A DNA stretch of 8,139 bases from Mucilaginibacter sp. UBA4741. Its GTDB lineage: Bacteria > Bacteroidota > Bacteroidia > Sphingobacteriales > Sphingobacteriaceae. Both the position numbers and the translations under genes were made by a program. Location: assembly GCA_002403905.1 (NCBI GenBank), contig DHIR01000190.1:1-8139 (forward strand). Direction: 5' to 3'. Positions 1 through 8,093 of the stretch are shown piece after piece. Positions within the stretch are counted from its first letter, which is position 1, and every line of letters starts with the position of its first letter. The notes under the pieces were generated by a model that did not search any database, was not told the DNA's origin, and saw only the letters and a program-made list of their open reading frames with translations.

Positions 1-2544
1 ATTGAAAGCTTATCTGTATTAAAAGACGCGTCTGCAGCTGTATATGGGGTACGGGGTGCAAATGGCGTAGTATTAATTACCACTAAAAAAGGGGTAAATG
101 GTACGCTTGATCTTAACTACAATGGCACATTTGGCTGGCAGGTTCCGGCAAGTTTACCAAAATCTGTAGATGCTATTGATTACATGACGTTATTTAACGA
201 ACAAACAATGCACCAGGTAAACGGCGGCAAGCTTAGTTTCCTTGATGCTGATTTTGCTCCTTACAGAAACGGCACCAAAACCACTACAGACTGGTACACG
301 CCGGTAATTAAAAGCTCAACACCACAAGTATCACACAACTTAAGCGCAACCGGCGGTAATGAAAAAACGCAATATTTTTTAAGCGCGGGTTATACTTACC
401 AGGATGGTTTGCTTAGAAGCGAAGATTTGAATTACAAACGCTACAACATCCGTTCAAACATAACCAGTAAGATCACCAAAGATTTAACGGTTAACTTAAA
501 CATGAGCGGTATCATGGATCAAAAGAATCAGCCATACCAGGAATTTTGGTGGATAACACGCTCTTTCTGGAGGCAGTTGCCAACACAATCTATCTATGCT
601 AATAACAACCCTCAGTACCTGAATAACGGACAGGTAGATGGTAGTAACCCATTAGCATTAGGAACCGCTGCTACAGACGGTTATAAAACTTTAAATAACA
701 AATGGTTCCAGTCATCTCTTAGTTTAGAGTATAAAGTTCCGTTTGTTCCGGGGTTATTATTAAAAGGTTTGTATAACTATGATTACGAATTATCAAACAA
801 TAAGATATTCCAAAAAACATATAACCAATATACTTACAACTCGGCTACCGATACCTATTCGCCAATTGTAAATCAATCACCAAGTACCATACAAAGGCAG
901 TTTTTTGACTATCCGTCAGATCTGCAACAATTGTCTTTAAATTACTCGCATACGTTTGACAAAAATCATAACATAACTGCTTTGGTTTTATATGAGCAAA
1001 GCCAGCGCAGCGCCGATAATTTTGCTGCTCAAAGAGAACTTTCTATCCCGGTTGATCAATTAATAGCGGGTAACAGTACTAACCAGGTAGGCAATATGGA
1101 CGGTAATGGCGCTACAGATTTTTACAAAAATGCCAACAAAGCTATAGTAGGCAGGCTTACTTACGATTTTAAATCAAAGTACCTGGCCGAGTTTAGCTTC
1201 AGGGAGGATGGTTCATCAAAATTTGGCCCTGACCACCAATGGGGCTTCTTCCCTTCAGGTTCGGTAGGTTATAGAGTTTCAGAAGAACCATTCTGGGAAA
1301 AATCTCCTTTATCTTTCATGAATAGCTTTAAAGTACGTGCCTCATACGGTATAGTAGGCGATGACGGTAATGCAAATTACCAGTTCATTACTGGATATAA
1401 CTACCCGGCTTCCGGTTCAAACAACCAACAGCCTGGTGGTTCTGTATTTGATGAAAAATACGTAAGTGCGGTACAAAGTAAAGGTTTAGCCAACCCGGTC
1501 TATACATGGAACACGTCAAAATCATTTGATGCCGGTATAGACCTGGAAGCCTGGAACGGTGTGCTTGGTATTACGTTTGATTATTTTATCCGTAACAGAA
1601 CGGGCTTACCTGCAACACAAATATTAAGCCTTCCGGATGTGGTTGGTGTAGGGTTGCCGCAACAAAACTTAAATGGCGACAGGAACCAAGGCTTTGACTT
1701 TTCGGTAGAGACGCATAACCATATTGGTGATTTTAATTACAATATAAAAGGTACATTCTCTTATGTGCGTACATTGTATACTACACAAATACGGGCACAA
1801 GCAGGTAACTCATACCTTAACTGGAGAAACAATACCAATAACAGGTACAATAACATTTATTGGGGTAAAGGGGCAGCATACCGTTATACGGACTATGCTT
1901 CTATAGTTAACAGCCCGGTATATATAAGCCGCTCGGCAGTTGTTGGTGATTATGCTTACCAGGATTATAATGGTGATGGTGTAATTGATGATAATGACAC
2001 TTATCCTGTTGCACGTGTTGGTTCACCGGGTACAAGTAACCCTATACCGATGATCAACTATGGTTTAAACATTAGCGCATCGTACAAGAATTTTGATATC
2101 AGCATGCTGTTTCAGGGATCAGGTATGATAGATGTATCATACTTTGAGCAATTAAACACACCTCTTTGGGGTGGGGGCAGTGCGCTTACACAATTCTTAG
2201 ACAGGTATCACCCTGTAGACCCAACAGCAAATCCATACAGTCAAAATACAGTTTGGGCACCCGGCCATTTTGCTTATACCGGTTCTGTACCAGATCAAAA
2301 CTCTATGTTCAATATCCAAAGTGCCGCTTACGTAAGGCTTAAAAGCGCCGAGCTTGGTTATACCCTGCCTAAAAAACTGGTTAACTATTTGGGCATAAAA
2401 AGCGCAAGGATATTTGTAAATGGATATAACATGCTAACATTTACCAAACTGAAATATCTTGATCCGGAGCACCCGTCAAGTACCTATGGGTATTTGTACC
2501 CGCTGGATAAGTTGTTTTCGTACGGTGTAAGTGTAAAATTTTAA
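1..2544 (+). CDS. SusC/RagA-family TonB-linked outer-membrane transporter, 5' end missing
   Basis: This is the C-terminal 847 residues of a SusC-like TonB-dependent transporter that imports oligosaccharides across the outer membrane with its SusD partner. The frame is open from base 1, so the true start lies upstream; the ATG at 184 is internal. The visible residues begin inside the plug domain with the family signature (IESLSVLKDASAAVYG, then RGANGVVLITTKKG, bases 1-93). A long beta-barrel follows, rich in alternating aromatic strands and Asn/Gly turns. An acidic loop resembling a calcium-binding site (DYNGDGVIDDND, bases 1963-1998) is common in this family. The protein ends in Phe (YGVSVKF), as outer-membrane barrels usually do. 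Full-length relatives have roughly 1000-1100 residues, so the signal peptide, the carboxypeptidase-regulatory-like domain, the TonB box and the first part of the plug are probably off-window. The susD-like gene begins 12 bases downstream. The family call is firm; the substrate cannot be read from this gene alone. Confidence 0.96.
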   Translation: MESLSVLKDASAAVYGVRGANGVVLITTKKGVNGTLDLNYNGTFGWQVPASLPKSVDAIDYMTLFNEQTMHQVNGGKLSFLDADFAPYRNGTKTTTDWYTPVIKSSTPQVSHNLSATGGNEKTQYFLSAGYTYQDGLLRSEDLNYKRYNIRSNITSKITKDLTVNLNMSGIMDQKNQPYQEFWWITRSFWRQLPTQSIYANNNPQYLNNGQVDGSNPLALGTAATDGYKTLNNKWFQSSLSLEYKVPFVPGLLLKGLYNYDYELSNNKIFQKTYNQYTYNSATDTYSPIVNQSPSTIQRQFFDYPSDLQQLSLNYSHTFDKNHNITALVLYEQSQRSADNFAAQRELSIPVDQLIAGNSTNQVGNMDGNGATDFYKNANKAIVGRLTYDFKSKYLAEFSFREDGSSKFGPDHQWGFFPSGSVGYRVSEEPFWEKSPLSFMNSFKVRASYGIVGDDGNANYQFITGYNYPASGSNNQQPGGSVFDEKYVSAVQSKGLANPVYTWNTSKSFDAGIDLEAWNGVLGITFDYFIRNRTGLPATQILSLPDVVGVGLPQQNLNGDRNQGFDFSVETHNHIGDFNYNIKGTFSYVRTLYTTQIRAQAGNSYLNWRNNTNNRYNNIYWGKGAAYRYTDYASIVNSPVYISRSAVVGDYAYQDYNGDGVIDDNDTYPVARVGSPGTSNPIPMINYGLNISASYKNFDISMLFQGSGMIDVSYFEQLNTPLWGGGSALTQFLDRYHPVDPTANPYSQNTVWAPGHFAYTGSVPDQNSMFNIQSAAYVRLKSAELGYTLPKKLVNYLGIKSARIFVNGYNMLTFTKLKYLDPEHPSSTYGYLYPLDKLFSYGVSVKF

Positions 2545-2556
2545 CGAAAAAGAATC

Positions 2557-4479
2557 ATGAAAAAACTTAAGTATATAATTTTACTTGTTATTGTTCTGGG
2601 AGCATCTTGTAAAAAACTAAACATCCCGCCGCAAAATATTATCCAGGATGCGGATGTATTTGGTAGTTCGGGTGGCATAGAAGCCTATATGGCAAGAATT
2701 TACAGCGAATTACCTATTGAAGATTTTAGGTATTCGCCAACCAGGGGTTTAAACTATTTCTGGATCATTAGTCCGTTTCCGGCTATAAGCGGCGAAGCTT
2801 TAAGCCGTGACCAAACAAGCGCGACACAAGAAACATTTAACTACTGGGGTGCGGCTTATAGCCTTATCCGCGAGTGTAACTATTTAACAGAAACGCTGCC
2901 TACTTATTCAAAAAGCTACAGCACCGCGCAAATAGCTAACTGGATGGGCGAAGCACGCTTTATCCGCGGAGCTACCTATTTTGCTTTAGTAAAACGTTAT
3001 GGTGGTGTGCCGCTTGTTGATAAGGTGCTTACTACCCCCGGCGAAACTATCGACCAGGTAGTAGCAACTATTAATGAATTGAAAATACCGCGCGCATCAG
3101 AGCAGGCTGTTTATGATTTTGTAGCAACCGACCTGGATTATGCTTATACAAACCTGCCCGAAACCAACAAACATGGCCGTGCAACAAAGTATGTTGCGGC
3201 AGGCTTTAAATCAAGGGCAATGTTGTTTGCAGGTTCAATAGCAAAATACAATACCACAACATTGGTTGACCCTGCTACAAGTAACAGGGTGTGCGGTATA
3301 CCATCAACAAAAGCAACAGCCTATTTCCAGGCCGCTTATGATGCAGCTAAATTGCTTGATGGTAAATTTAGCTTATACAAAAAAACCTGGGCGGCGGGCG
3401 ACCCCAATGCGCAATATCTTAACTATGTTAATTTATTTTTTGATGCAACCAGCACAGAAAACGTGTTTGTAAAAGAATATCAATACCCAAATTCTGTACA
3501 TGGTTATGATGCTTATAACGTGCCGCGCCAGTTAATTGGTGCCAACGGTTACTCGGCAGAGGTTAACCCAACGCTTGACCTGGTAGAGATGTATGATGGT
3601 TTTCCAAAAAATGCAGATGGTACCATTAAAAACCTTGATGCAAGCGGTAATTATGTTCTGTACACCAATACCATGGATATATTTGCAAATGCAGAGCCAA
3701 GGTTAAGAGCCACAGTTATATTACCGGGCGATATTTTTAAAAGCCAAAGCATTGAGATACGCCGTGGTATTTATACCGGTAGCTCGGCAGGTGGCATAAA
3801 CCCGCTTATTCCTGTAGGATCAACGGCTACTTATCCAACAACAAATTTGGTAACATCGGCAACTGCTACGCAAACCGCGTACACGCTGCCTAATGGAACA
3901 AAAATGAACCCGGCCGGCTTAAGTGGTGTATTTGGTAGCGATGGTACTTGTGCCATATCTGGGTTCTCTGTTAGAAAATGGTTAGTACCTGATAAACCGA
4001 CATCAGAAGTATTGGAAAACCGTTCTGACCAAACCTGGATAGAAATGCGTTATGCCGAAGTATTGTTAAACCGTGCAGAAGCTGCTTACGAATTATATTC
4101 GGCTGGTGTAACCACTATTGATTATCGTACTGACGCGCTGACCATTATCAACCAAATACGTGATAGAGCCGGAGCTCCATTATTGCTTGGCTTTACCAGC
4201 GTTAACGATATCAGGAAAGAAAGAAGAAAAGAACTTGCTTTTGAAAACAAAACCTGGTGGGATATGAGAAGATGGAGAGTAGCTGATGTTGAGCAAAATG
4301 GTACACTATACAGAACATTATTACCATTCTTCTCTGCCGATGCTAACAAGTACTTCTTTGATGCACGTTTCGACGAACGCAACAGGCGCTATACTTTCGA
4401 CCCAAGATGGTATTATGAAACTATACCAACAGCGGCTATAGCAAAAAGTACAAACTTAATTCAAAACCCAGGTTATTAA
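2557..4479 (+). CDS. SusD/RagB-family glycan-binding outer-membrane lipoprotein
   Basis: This encodes a 640-residue SusD-like surface lipoprotein that captures glycan and forms the lid over the SusC barrel. The start at 2557 gives a lipoprotein signal peptide: Lys at 2-3, a hydrophobic stretch at 7-14 and a lipobox ending at Cys18 (LGASC), followed by two lysines. No Shine-Dalgarno site is visible, which is usual in Bacteroidota. Family landmarks include the helical segment WMGEARFIRGATYFALVKRY (129-148) followed by GGVP, the stretch PRASEQAVYDFV (178-189), the helix GRATKYVAAGFKSRAMLFAGS (about 207-227), and the C-terminal motif IRKERRKELAFENKTWWDMRRW (about 552-573). Length and order fit full-length SusD proteins with TPR-like helices. 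The gene lies 12 bases after susC and 10 before the DUF3823 gene, so the three are probably co-transcribed. The ligand is unknown; the GH92 remnant downstream suggests a mannose-containing glycan, which is inference. Confidence 0.96.
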   Translation: MKKLKYIILLVIVLGASCKKLNIPPQNIIQDADVFGSSGGIEAYMARIYSELPIEDFRYSPTRGLNYFWIISPFPAISGEALSRDQTSATQETFNYWGAAYSLIRECNYLTETLPTYSKSYSTAQIANWMGEARFIRGATYFALVKRYGGVPLVDKVLTTPGETIDQVVATINELKIPRASEQAVYDFVATDLDYAYTNLPETNKHGRATKYVAAGFKSRAMLFAGSIAKYNTTTLVDPATSNRVCGIPSTKATAYFQAAYDAAKLLDGKFSLYKKTWAAGDPNAQYLNYVNLFFDATSTENVFVKEYQYPNSVHGYDAYNVPRQLIGANGYSAEVNPTLDLVEMYDGFPKNADGTIKNLDASGNYVLYTNTMDIFANAEPRLRATVILPGDIFKSQSIEIRRGIYTGSSAGGINPLIPVGSTATYPTTNLVTSATATQTAYTLPNGTKMNPAGLSGVFGSDGTCAISGFSVRKWLVPDKPTSEVLENRSDQTWIEMRYAEVLLNRAEAAYELYSAGVTTIDYRTDALTIINQIRDRAGAPLLLGFTSVNDIRKERRKELAFENKTWWDMRRWRVADVEQNGTLYRTLLPFFSADANKYFFDARFDERNRRYTFDPRWYYETIPTAAIAKSTNLIQNPGY

Positions 4480-4489
4480 TTTAGATAAA

Positions 4490-5242
4490 ATGAAACGGAT
4501 ATTATATTGCACCACCCTTTGCCTGGTACTTGCCGGCAGCTCGTGTAAAAAAATTGATAATTATGCCGCTCCGGCCGAAACGCTGACGGGAACTGTGCTT
4601 GATGCAGGCTTGGGTACCGGTGTGCAAACCGAGATAGGCAGTGGCGGGACACGCGTTAAATTGTTAGAAACAAGCTGGAGCGCTACGCCAACCCCGCTTT
4701 ATTTTGTAGGTAAGCAAGATGGTACCTTTAACAATACCAAGGTATTTGCCGCTACTTATAAAGTATCGGTTGAAGGCGCTTTCGTACCATTGGTACAAAC
4801 TGATGCCAGCGGCGCTACAACAGTAGACAAAAGCCAAACTATTACTTTAAAAGGTACTGCTAACCTTACTTTTAATGTTGAGCCTTTTTTAAGGATTGAC
4901 TGGGTTGGTAACCCGGTAACAAATGCCGATGGTACAGTTTCGGTACAGTTTAAAGTTACCAGGGGTACTACGCAAACCGCCTTTTTGTCTGACGTGACTG
5001 ACATATTTCTTTTTATAAGTGATACCCAGTATGATGGTAATAACAATTACGATCCGCGTTACTCAAACCAGGTTACTTATGCCGGTACTACAGGTACAGC
5101 TTTGTTAGGGACAACCCTTACCTTTACAACCAAAACTGCTTTACCTAAAAGCCAAACTTATTACCTGCGCGTGGGTGCCCGTACAGGCTATGGTTTAAAA
5201 CAGTACAACTATAATGCGCCTAAAGCAATAGCTATTCCATAA
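4490..5242 (+). CDS. DUF3823 domain lipoprotein of a SusC/D operon
   Basis: This encodes a 250-residue lipoprotein that I recognise as a DUF3823 protein, a family typically encoded directly after susD in Bacteroidota PULs. A signal peptide at 1-18 ends at Cys19 (LAGSSC), followed by two lysines as in the SusD neighbour. Residues 31-100 match the N-terminal domain pattern: TLTGTVLD, then RVKLLE, then GKQDGTFNNTKVFAATYKV and EGAFVPL. This part probably folds as a transthyretin/carboxypeptidase-regulatory-like beta-sandwich. Residues from about 117 to 245 form a second beta-rich domain (NLTFNVEPFLRIDW, TDIFLFISDT, YYLRVGAR) that fits DUF3823_C. It is probably an accessory surface glycan-binding protein playing a SusE/SusF-like role, but no ligand is established by sequence. 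It starts 10 bases after susD ends and is followed at once by a strong hairpin, so it is the last gene of the transport operon. Confidence 0.9.
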   Translation: MKRILYCTTLCLVLAGSSCKKIDNYAAPAETLTGTVLDAGLGTGVQTEIGSGGTRVKLLETSWSATPTPLYFVGKQDGTFNNTKVFAATYKVSVEGAFVPLVQTDASGATTVDKSQTITLKGTANLTFNVEPFLRIDWVGNPVTNADGTVSVQFKVTRGTTQTAFLSDVTDIFLFISDTQYDGNNNYDPRYSNQVTYAGTTGTALLGTTLTFTTKTALPKSQTYYLRVGARTGYGLKQYNYNAPKAIAIP

Positions 5243-5243
5243 T

Positions 5244-5289
5244 ATAAAGGAGGGCTTCCGACCATGACTGGGCGAAAGCCCTCCTTTAT
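5244..5289 (+). terminator. Rho-independent-type terminator after the susC-susD-DUF3823 operon
   Basis: A perfect 14-bp inverted repeat (ATAAAGGAGGGCTT at 5244-5257 with AAGCCCTCCTTTAT at 5276-5289) encloses an 18-base loop. The stem has a GC-rich core, and the 3' side is T-rich (TTTATTTAAATATTTA from 5285). It begins one base after the DUF3823 stop codon. The A-rich left flank also gives a T-run on the opposite strand, so it could stop transcription both ways, although no convergent gene is visible. The loop may fold further through CCA (5262-5264) and TGG (5269-5271). It lies just 16 bases upstream of the next start codon, leaving little room for a separate promoter. Partial read-through into the enzyme genes is therefore plausible. 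Confidence 0.85.
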
Positions 5290-5305
5290 TTAAATATTTA
5301 TAGTA

Positions 5306-7495
5306 ATGAAAAGATCTATAATACTTTGTAGTATAATGGCGTTGTCATGCACTGCCTTCTCGCAGAAATATAACTCGGCAACAGAAAACCCGAGGCAAAA
5401 AACAACTTTCCAGACAAGCAGCTCATGGATACCGCAAATTGATGTCCGGTCAGACGTAGCTATAATTTATGGCGCTAATGACCGCAGAGGCGGGATGACG
5501 TTTGAACAGCGCGTACAATCATGGCGCGATCACGGTTACCAAACCGCTTTCATGACCGGTATTGCCTGGGGCCAGTACCCTGATTATTTCCTTGGTAAAT
5601 TTGATGGCAAACGCCATTTGGATATTGCCCAGGTTAATCAAAAAGGCGATTCGATTATGCACGGCCGCCAAACACCGTATGTGGTACCCGTGCAATCATT
5701 TATTGATTACATGAAGGTAGGCGTAATGAAAAAAGTTATTGATGCCGATATTACCACCATATTTTTAGAAGAGCCCGAGTTTTGGGCACGCGCGGGTTAC
5801 AGTGTGCCTTTTAAAGAGGAGTGGCGAAAGTTTTACGGTTTCCCATGGAGACCGCAGGATGCATCACCCGAAAACACTTACTTGTCAAGCAAGTTAAAAT
5901 ACCAGCTATATTATGATGCTATAAAACAGGTATCAAGCTATGCCAAAGATTATGGCAAAAGCAAAGGAAAAAACATTAAAGTTTACATAGCTACACACTC
6001 GCTGGTAAACTATTCATCATGGAAAATTGTAAGTCCTGAAGCAAGCTTAGCATCGTTACCCGGTATTGATGGCTATATAGCCCAGGTTTGGACAGGTACC
6101 TCGCGCGAGCCAACATTTTTTAATGGCAACAAAAAAGAGCGTGTTTTTGAAAATGCCTACTTAGAGTATGGTTCCATGGTATCAATGACCGCGCCTACAG
6201 GCCGTAAATTGTTTTTTTTAACGGACCCTATTGAAGACAGGGCACGTGATTGGTCTGATTATAAACAAAATTACCAGGCAACCTTTACAGCAGAAATGTT
6301 ATACCCTATGGTTGCCGATTATGAAGTAATGCCGTGGCCGGAGCGTATTTACACCCACCCATATAAAGTAGCAAATACAGATTCAAGCATATTGATACCT
6401 AAATTTTATTCAACCCAAATGCAGGTAATGATCAATACTTTAAATGATATGCCTGTATCGTCAAATAATATAAGCGGCCCAAAAGGCATAGGTGTGTTAA
6501 TGAGCAATTCATTAATGTTTCAGCGTTTTCCAACTCACAACGGTTTTGAAGACCCTCAGTTCTCTAATTTCTACGGACAAACCTTGCCATTAATTAAGCG
6601 TGGTGTACCGGTACAAACCGTACACATGGAAAATTTGGCTTTTGCGCCAACTTTAAAAGACACCAAGGTTTTAATAGTAAGCTACTCTAACATGAAGCCT
6701 ACTAACGCCGAGGTGCATCAGCATATTGCTGATTGGGTAAAAGGCGGCGGCGTGTTGATCTATGCCGGCAGGGATGATGATCCTTATCAATCTGTAATGG
6801 AATGGTGGGATACCAAAGGCAGTAACTTTAAGGCGCCTTCTGCGCATTTGTTTAAACTGTTAGGCATTGCCCCGTCTGAAAGCAAAACAAAATTTGCGGT
6901 AGGTAAAGGCACTGTTTACGTAATTAAGCAAAATCCAAAAGAATTTGTAATGGATGCAAATGGCGATGCTACTTTTATGAATACCGTAAAGCAAGCTTAT
7001 GAGGTTGCTGCCAAAGCAGGACAATTATCATTTAAAAATAGCTTTTACCTGGAACGCGGCCCGTATAGCATTGTATCTGTAATGGACGAGTTTGAAGATA
7101 GTAAACCCTATGTTGTAAAGGGCCCTGTTATTGACCTATTCGACCCCAAACTAGCGGTATTGGCCGAAAAATCAATCGCTCCCGGTACACAGGCATTATT
7201 ATATGCTGTAGACCGTGTGGCTAATAAAAAGCAACCTAAAGTTTTAGCTTCAGCATCGCGTGTTAGTGATCAGCAAACTACTGCAAACAGCTATTCATTT
7301 ACGGCAAAAAGCCCCGTGAATACTTTAAACAGTATGCGTGTATTATTACCGGGTAAACCAAAAACTACAGTGGTTACTGATAGTGCCGGCAAAACCATTA
7401 GCGATGCTAATACCTCATGGGACTCATCGTCAAATACTTTGTATATTGGCTTTGCTAACAGCTCTGATGGTGTAAAAGTTAAGATAGAATGGTAA
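5306..7495 (+). CDS. Secreted putative glycoside hydrolase, TIM-barrel-like plus amidotransferase-like domains, family not recognised
   Basis: This encodes a 729-residue exported protein that I cannot assign to a named family. The start at 5306 gives a good signal peptide with probable cleavage after AFS (residue 19). Residues about 50-350 look like a TIM barrel: VAIIYGAND (51-59), YQTAFMTGIAWG (78-89), and TTIFLEEPEFW (150-160), a strand end with clustered glutamates that could hold the acid/base. KVYIATHS (225-232), GYIAQVWTG (256-264), KLFFLTDPIED (301-311) and DYEVMPWPERIY (338-349) follow; E340 or E346 could be the nucleophile. Residues about 393-525 resemble a class I glutamine-amidotransferase-like fold (GIGVLMS, VLIVSY, HIADWVKGGGVLIYAG), as in the trimerisation domain of GH42-type enzymes. 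The remainder is beta-rich and ends in KVKIEW. This order parallels GH42-like and GH164-like enzymes, but membership is not shown. PUL context supports a glycan-degrading role. A distant or non-catalytic relative remains possible. No promoter or Shine-Dalgarno site is visible. Confidence 0.72.
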   Translation: MKRSIILCSIMALSCTAFSQKYNSATENPRQKTTFQTSSSWIPQIDVRSDVAIIYGANDRRGGMTFEQRVQSWRDHGYQTAFMTGIAWGQYPDYFLGKFDGKRHLDIAQVNQKGDSIMHGRQTPYVVPVQSFIDYMKVGVMKKVIDADITTIFLEEPEFWARAGYSVPFKEEWRKFYGFPWRPQDASPENTYLSSKLKYQLYYDAIKQVSSYAKDYGKSKGKNIKVYIATHSLVNYSSWKIVSPEASLASLPGIDGYIAQVWTGTSREPTFFNGNKKERVFENAYLEYGSMVSMTAPTGRKLFFLTDPIEDRARDWSDYKQNYQATFTAEMLYPMVADYEVMPWPERIYTHPYKVANTDSSILIPKFYSTQMQVMINTLNDMPVSSNNISGPKGIGVLMSNSLMFQRFPTHNGFEDPQFSNFYGQTLPLIKRGVPVQTVHMENLAFAPTLKDTKVLIVSYSNMKPTNAEVHQHIADWVKGGGVLIYAGRDDDPYQSVMEWWDTKGSNFKAPSAHLFKLLGIAPSESKTKFAVGKGTVYVIKQNPKEFVMDANGDATFMNTVKQAYEVAAKAGQLSFKNSFYLERGPYSIVSVMDEFEDSKPYVVKGPVIDLFDPKLAVLAEKSIAPGTQALLYAVDRVANKKQPKVLASASRVSDQQTTANSYSFTAKSPVNTLNSMRVLLPGKPKTTVVTDSAGKTISDANTSWDSSSNTLYIGFANSSDGVKVKIEW

Positions 7496-7543
7496 TAGGT
7501 AATTAGCTTAATAAAACAGTAAGCCGATCCTACAACTACATCT

Positions 7544-8046
7544 ATGAAAAAACAATATTTGGGTATATTATTAACGTTATTTACCAGTACGGTATTTGCA
7601 CAAGGGCCAGACCTGGTAAAGTATGTAACACGCTACAGGGTACTAATTCTGCATTCGAGTTAACACGCGGTAATACTTGCCCAACTACTGCGTTGCCAAA
7701 CGCCATGCATACCTGGACACCGCAAACCGGCAAAAACGGCGATGGGTGGAAATATCAATACAAAAAAGATAATATCAGGGGTTTCCAGCAGGCGCACCAA
7801 TGCAGCTCATGGACAAATGACTATTGTGTATTCCCGCTAATACCGATAACCGGTAAGCTTGTAGTTGATGAGGATGAGCGCGCGGCAAAATTTAGCCACG
7901 CTAATGAAATTGCCAAACCCAATTACTATAAAGTAAAGCTGGATGGATATACCGGCATGAGCGGTATAAAAGTTTTCCCTGCAGAGCATAAAATAACCGG
8001 CGATGTACACAATGGCCGCGGGTTAACTGCATTCATTCACCCATAA
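7544..8046 (+). pseudogene. Broken GH92 (alpha-mannosidase family) gene, 5' fragment with frameshift
   Basis: This is the N-terminal part of a GH92-type exo-alpha-mannosidase gene that can no longer make a full protein. The ATG at 7544 begins a good signal peptide (MKKQYLGILLTLFTSTVFAQ), followed by DLVKYV. The frame then slips and stops at 7661-7663. Adding one A near 7628 restores VNTLQGTN and continues in the frame that stays open to 8046: ELTRGNT, PTTALP, MHTWTPQTGKNGDGWKYQY, IRGFQQAHQCSSWTND, GKLVV, ERAAKFSHANEIAKPNYYKV. These match the GH92 N-terminal beta-sandwich as I remember it. After KVKLD the reading jumps to GYTGMSGIKVFPAEHKITG, which I expect roughly 25-30 residues later in intact relatives; this suggests an in-frame deletion around 7939-7950. 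A TAA at 8044-8046 then ends the frame. GH92 enzymes normally have about 750 residues, and the catalytic domain is absent. An ATG at 7693 opens only a 117-residue fragment and is not a credible start. Confidence 0.82.
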
Positions 8047-8093
8047 GGCGTTCGTAAATAACTATTCAGCAAAAAATCACGCCAGGCCGTTCA

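Noticed and set aside
184..2544. ATG at 184 as the start of the SusC gene
   Set aside because: The frame is open from base 1 and codes for the conserved TonB plug signature upstream of 184, so this methionine is internal.
3266..3472. 68-residue + strand reading frame
   Set aside because: It lies wholly inside the susD-like gene in another frame, has no recognisable domain, and the SusD frame is clearly coding.
4122..4382. 86-residue - strand reading frame
   Set aside because: It is antisense to the conserved C-terminal SusD motif and has no features of its own.
4756..5046. 96-residue - strand reading frame
   Set aside because: It is antisense to the DUF3823 gene, with no domain or start context to support it.
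7496..7543. Terminator or promoter between the 729-residue protein gene and the GH92 fragment
   Set aside because: I saw no convincing hairpin with a T-run and no clear Bacteroidota promoter pattern in these 48 bases.
7693..8046. A separate 117-residue gene starting at 7693
   Set aside because: GH92-like sequence continues upstream in the same frame to about 7630, and the signal peptide lies in the shifted frame from 7544. The ATG is internal to a broken gene.
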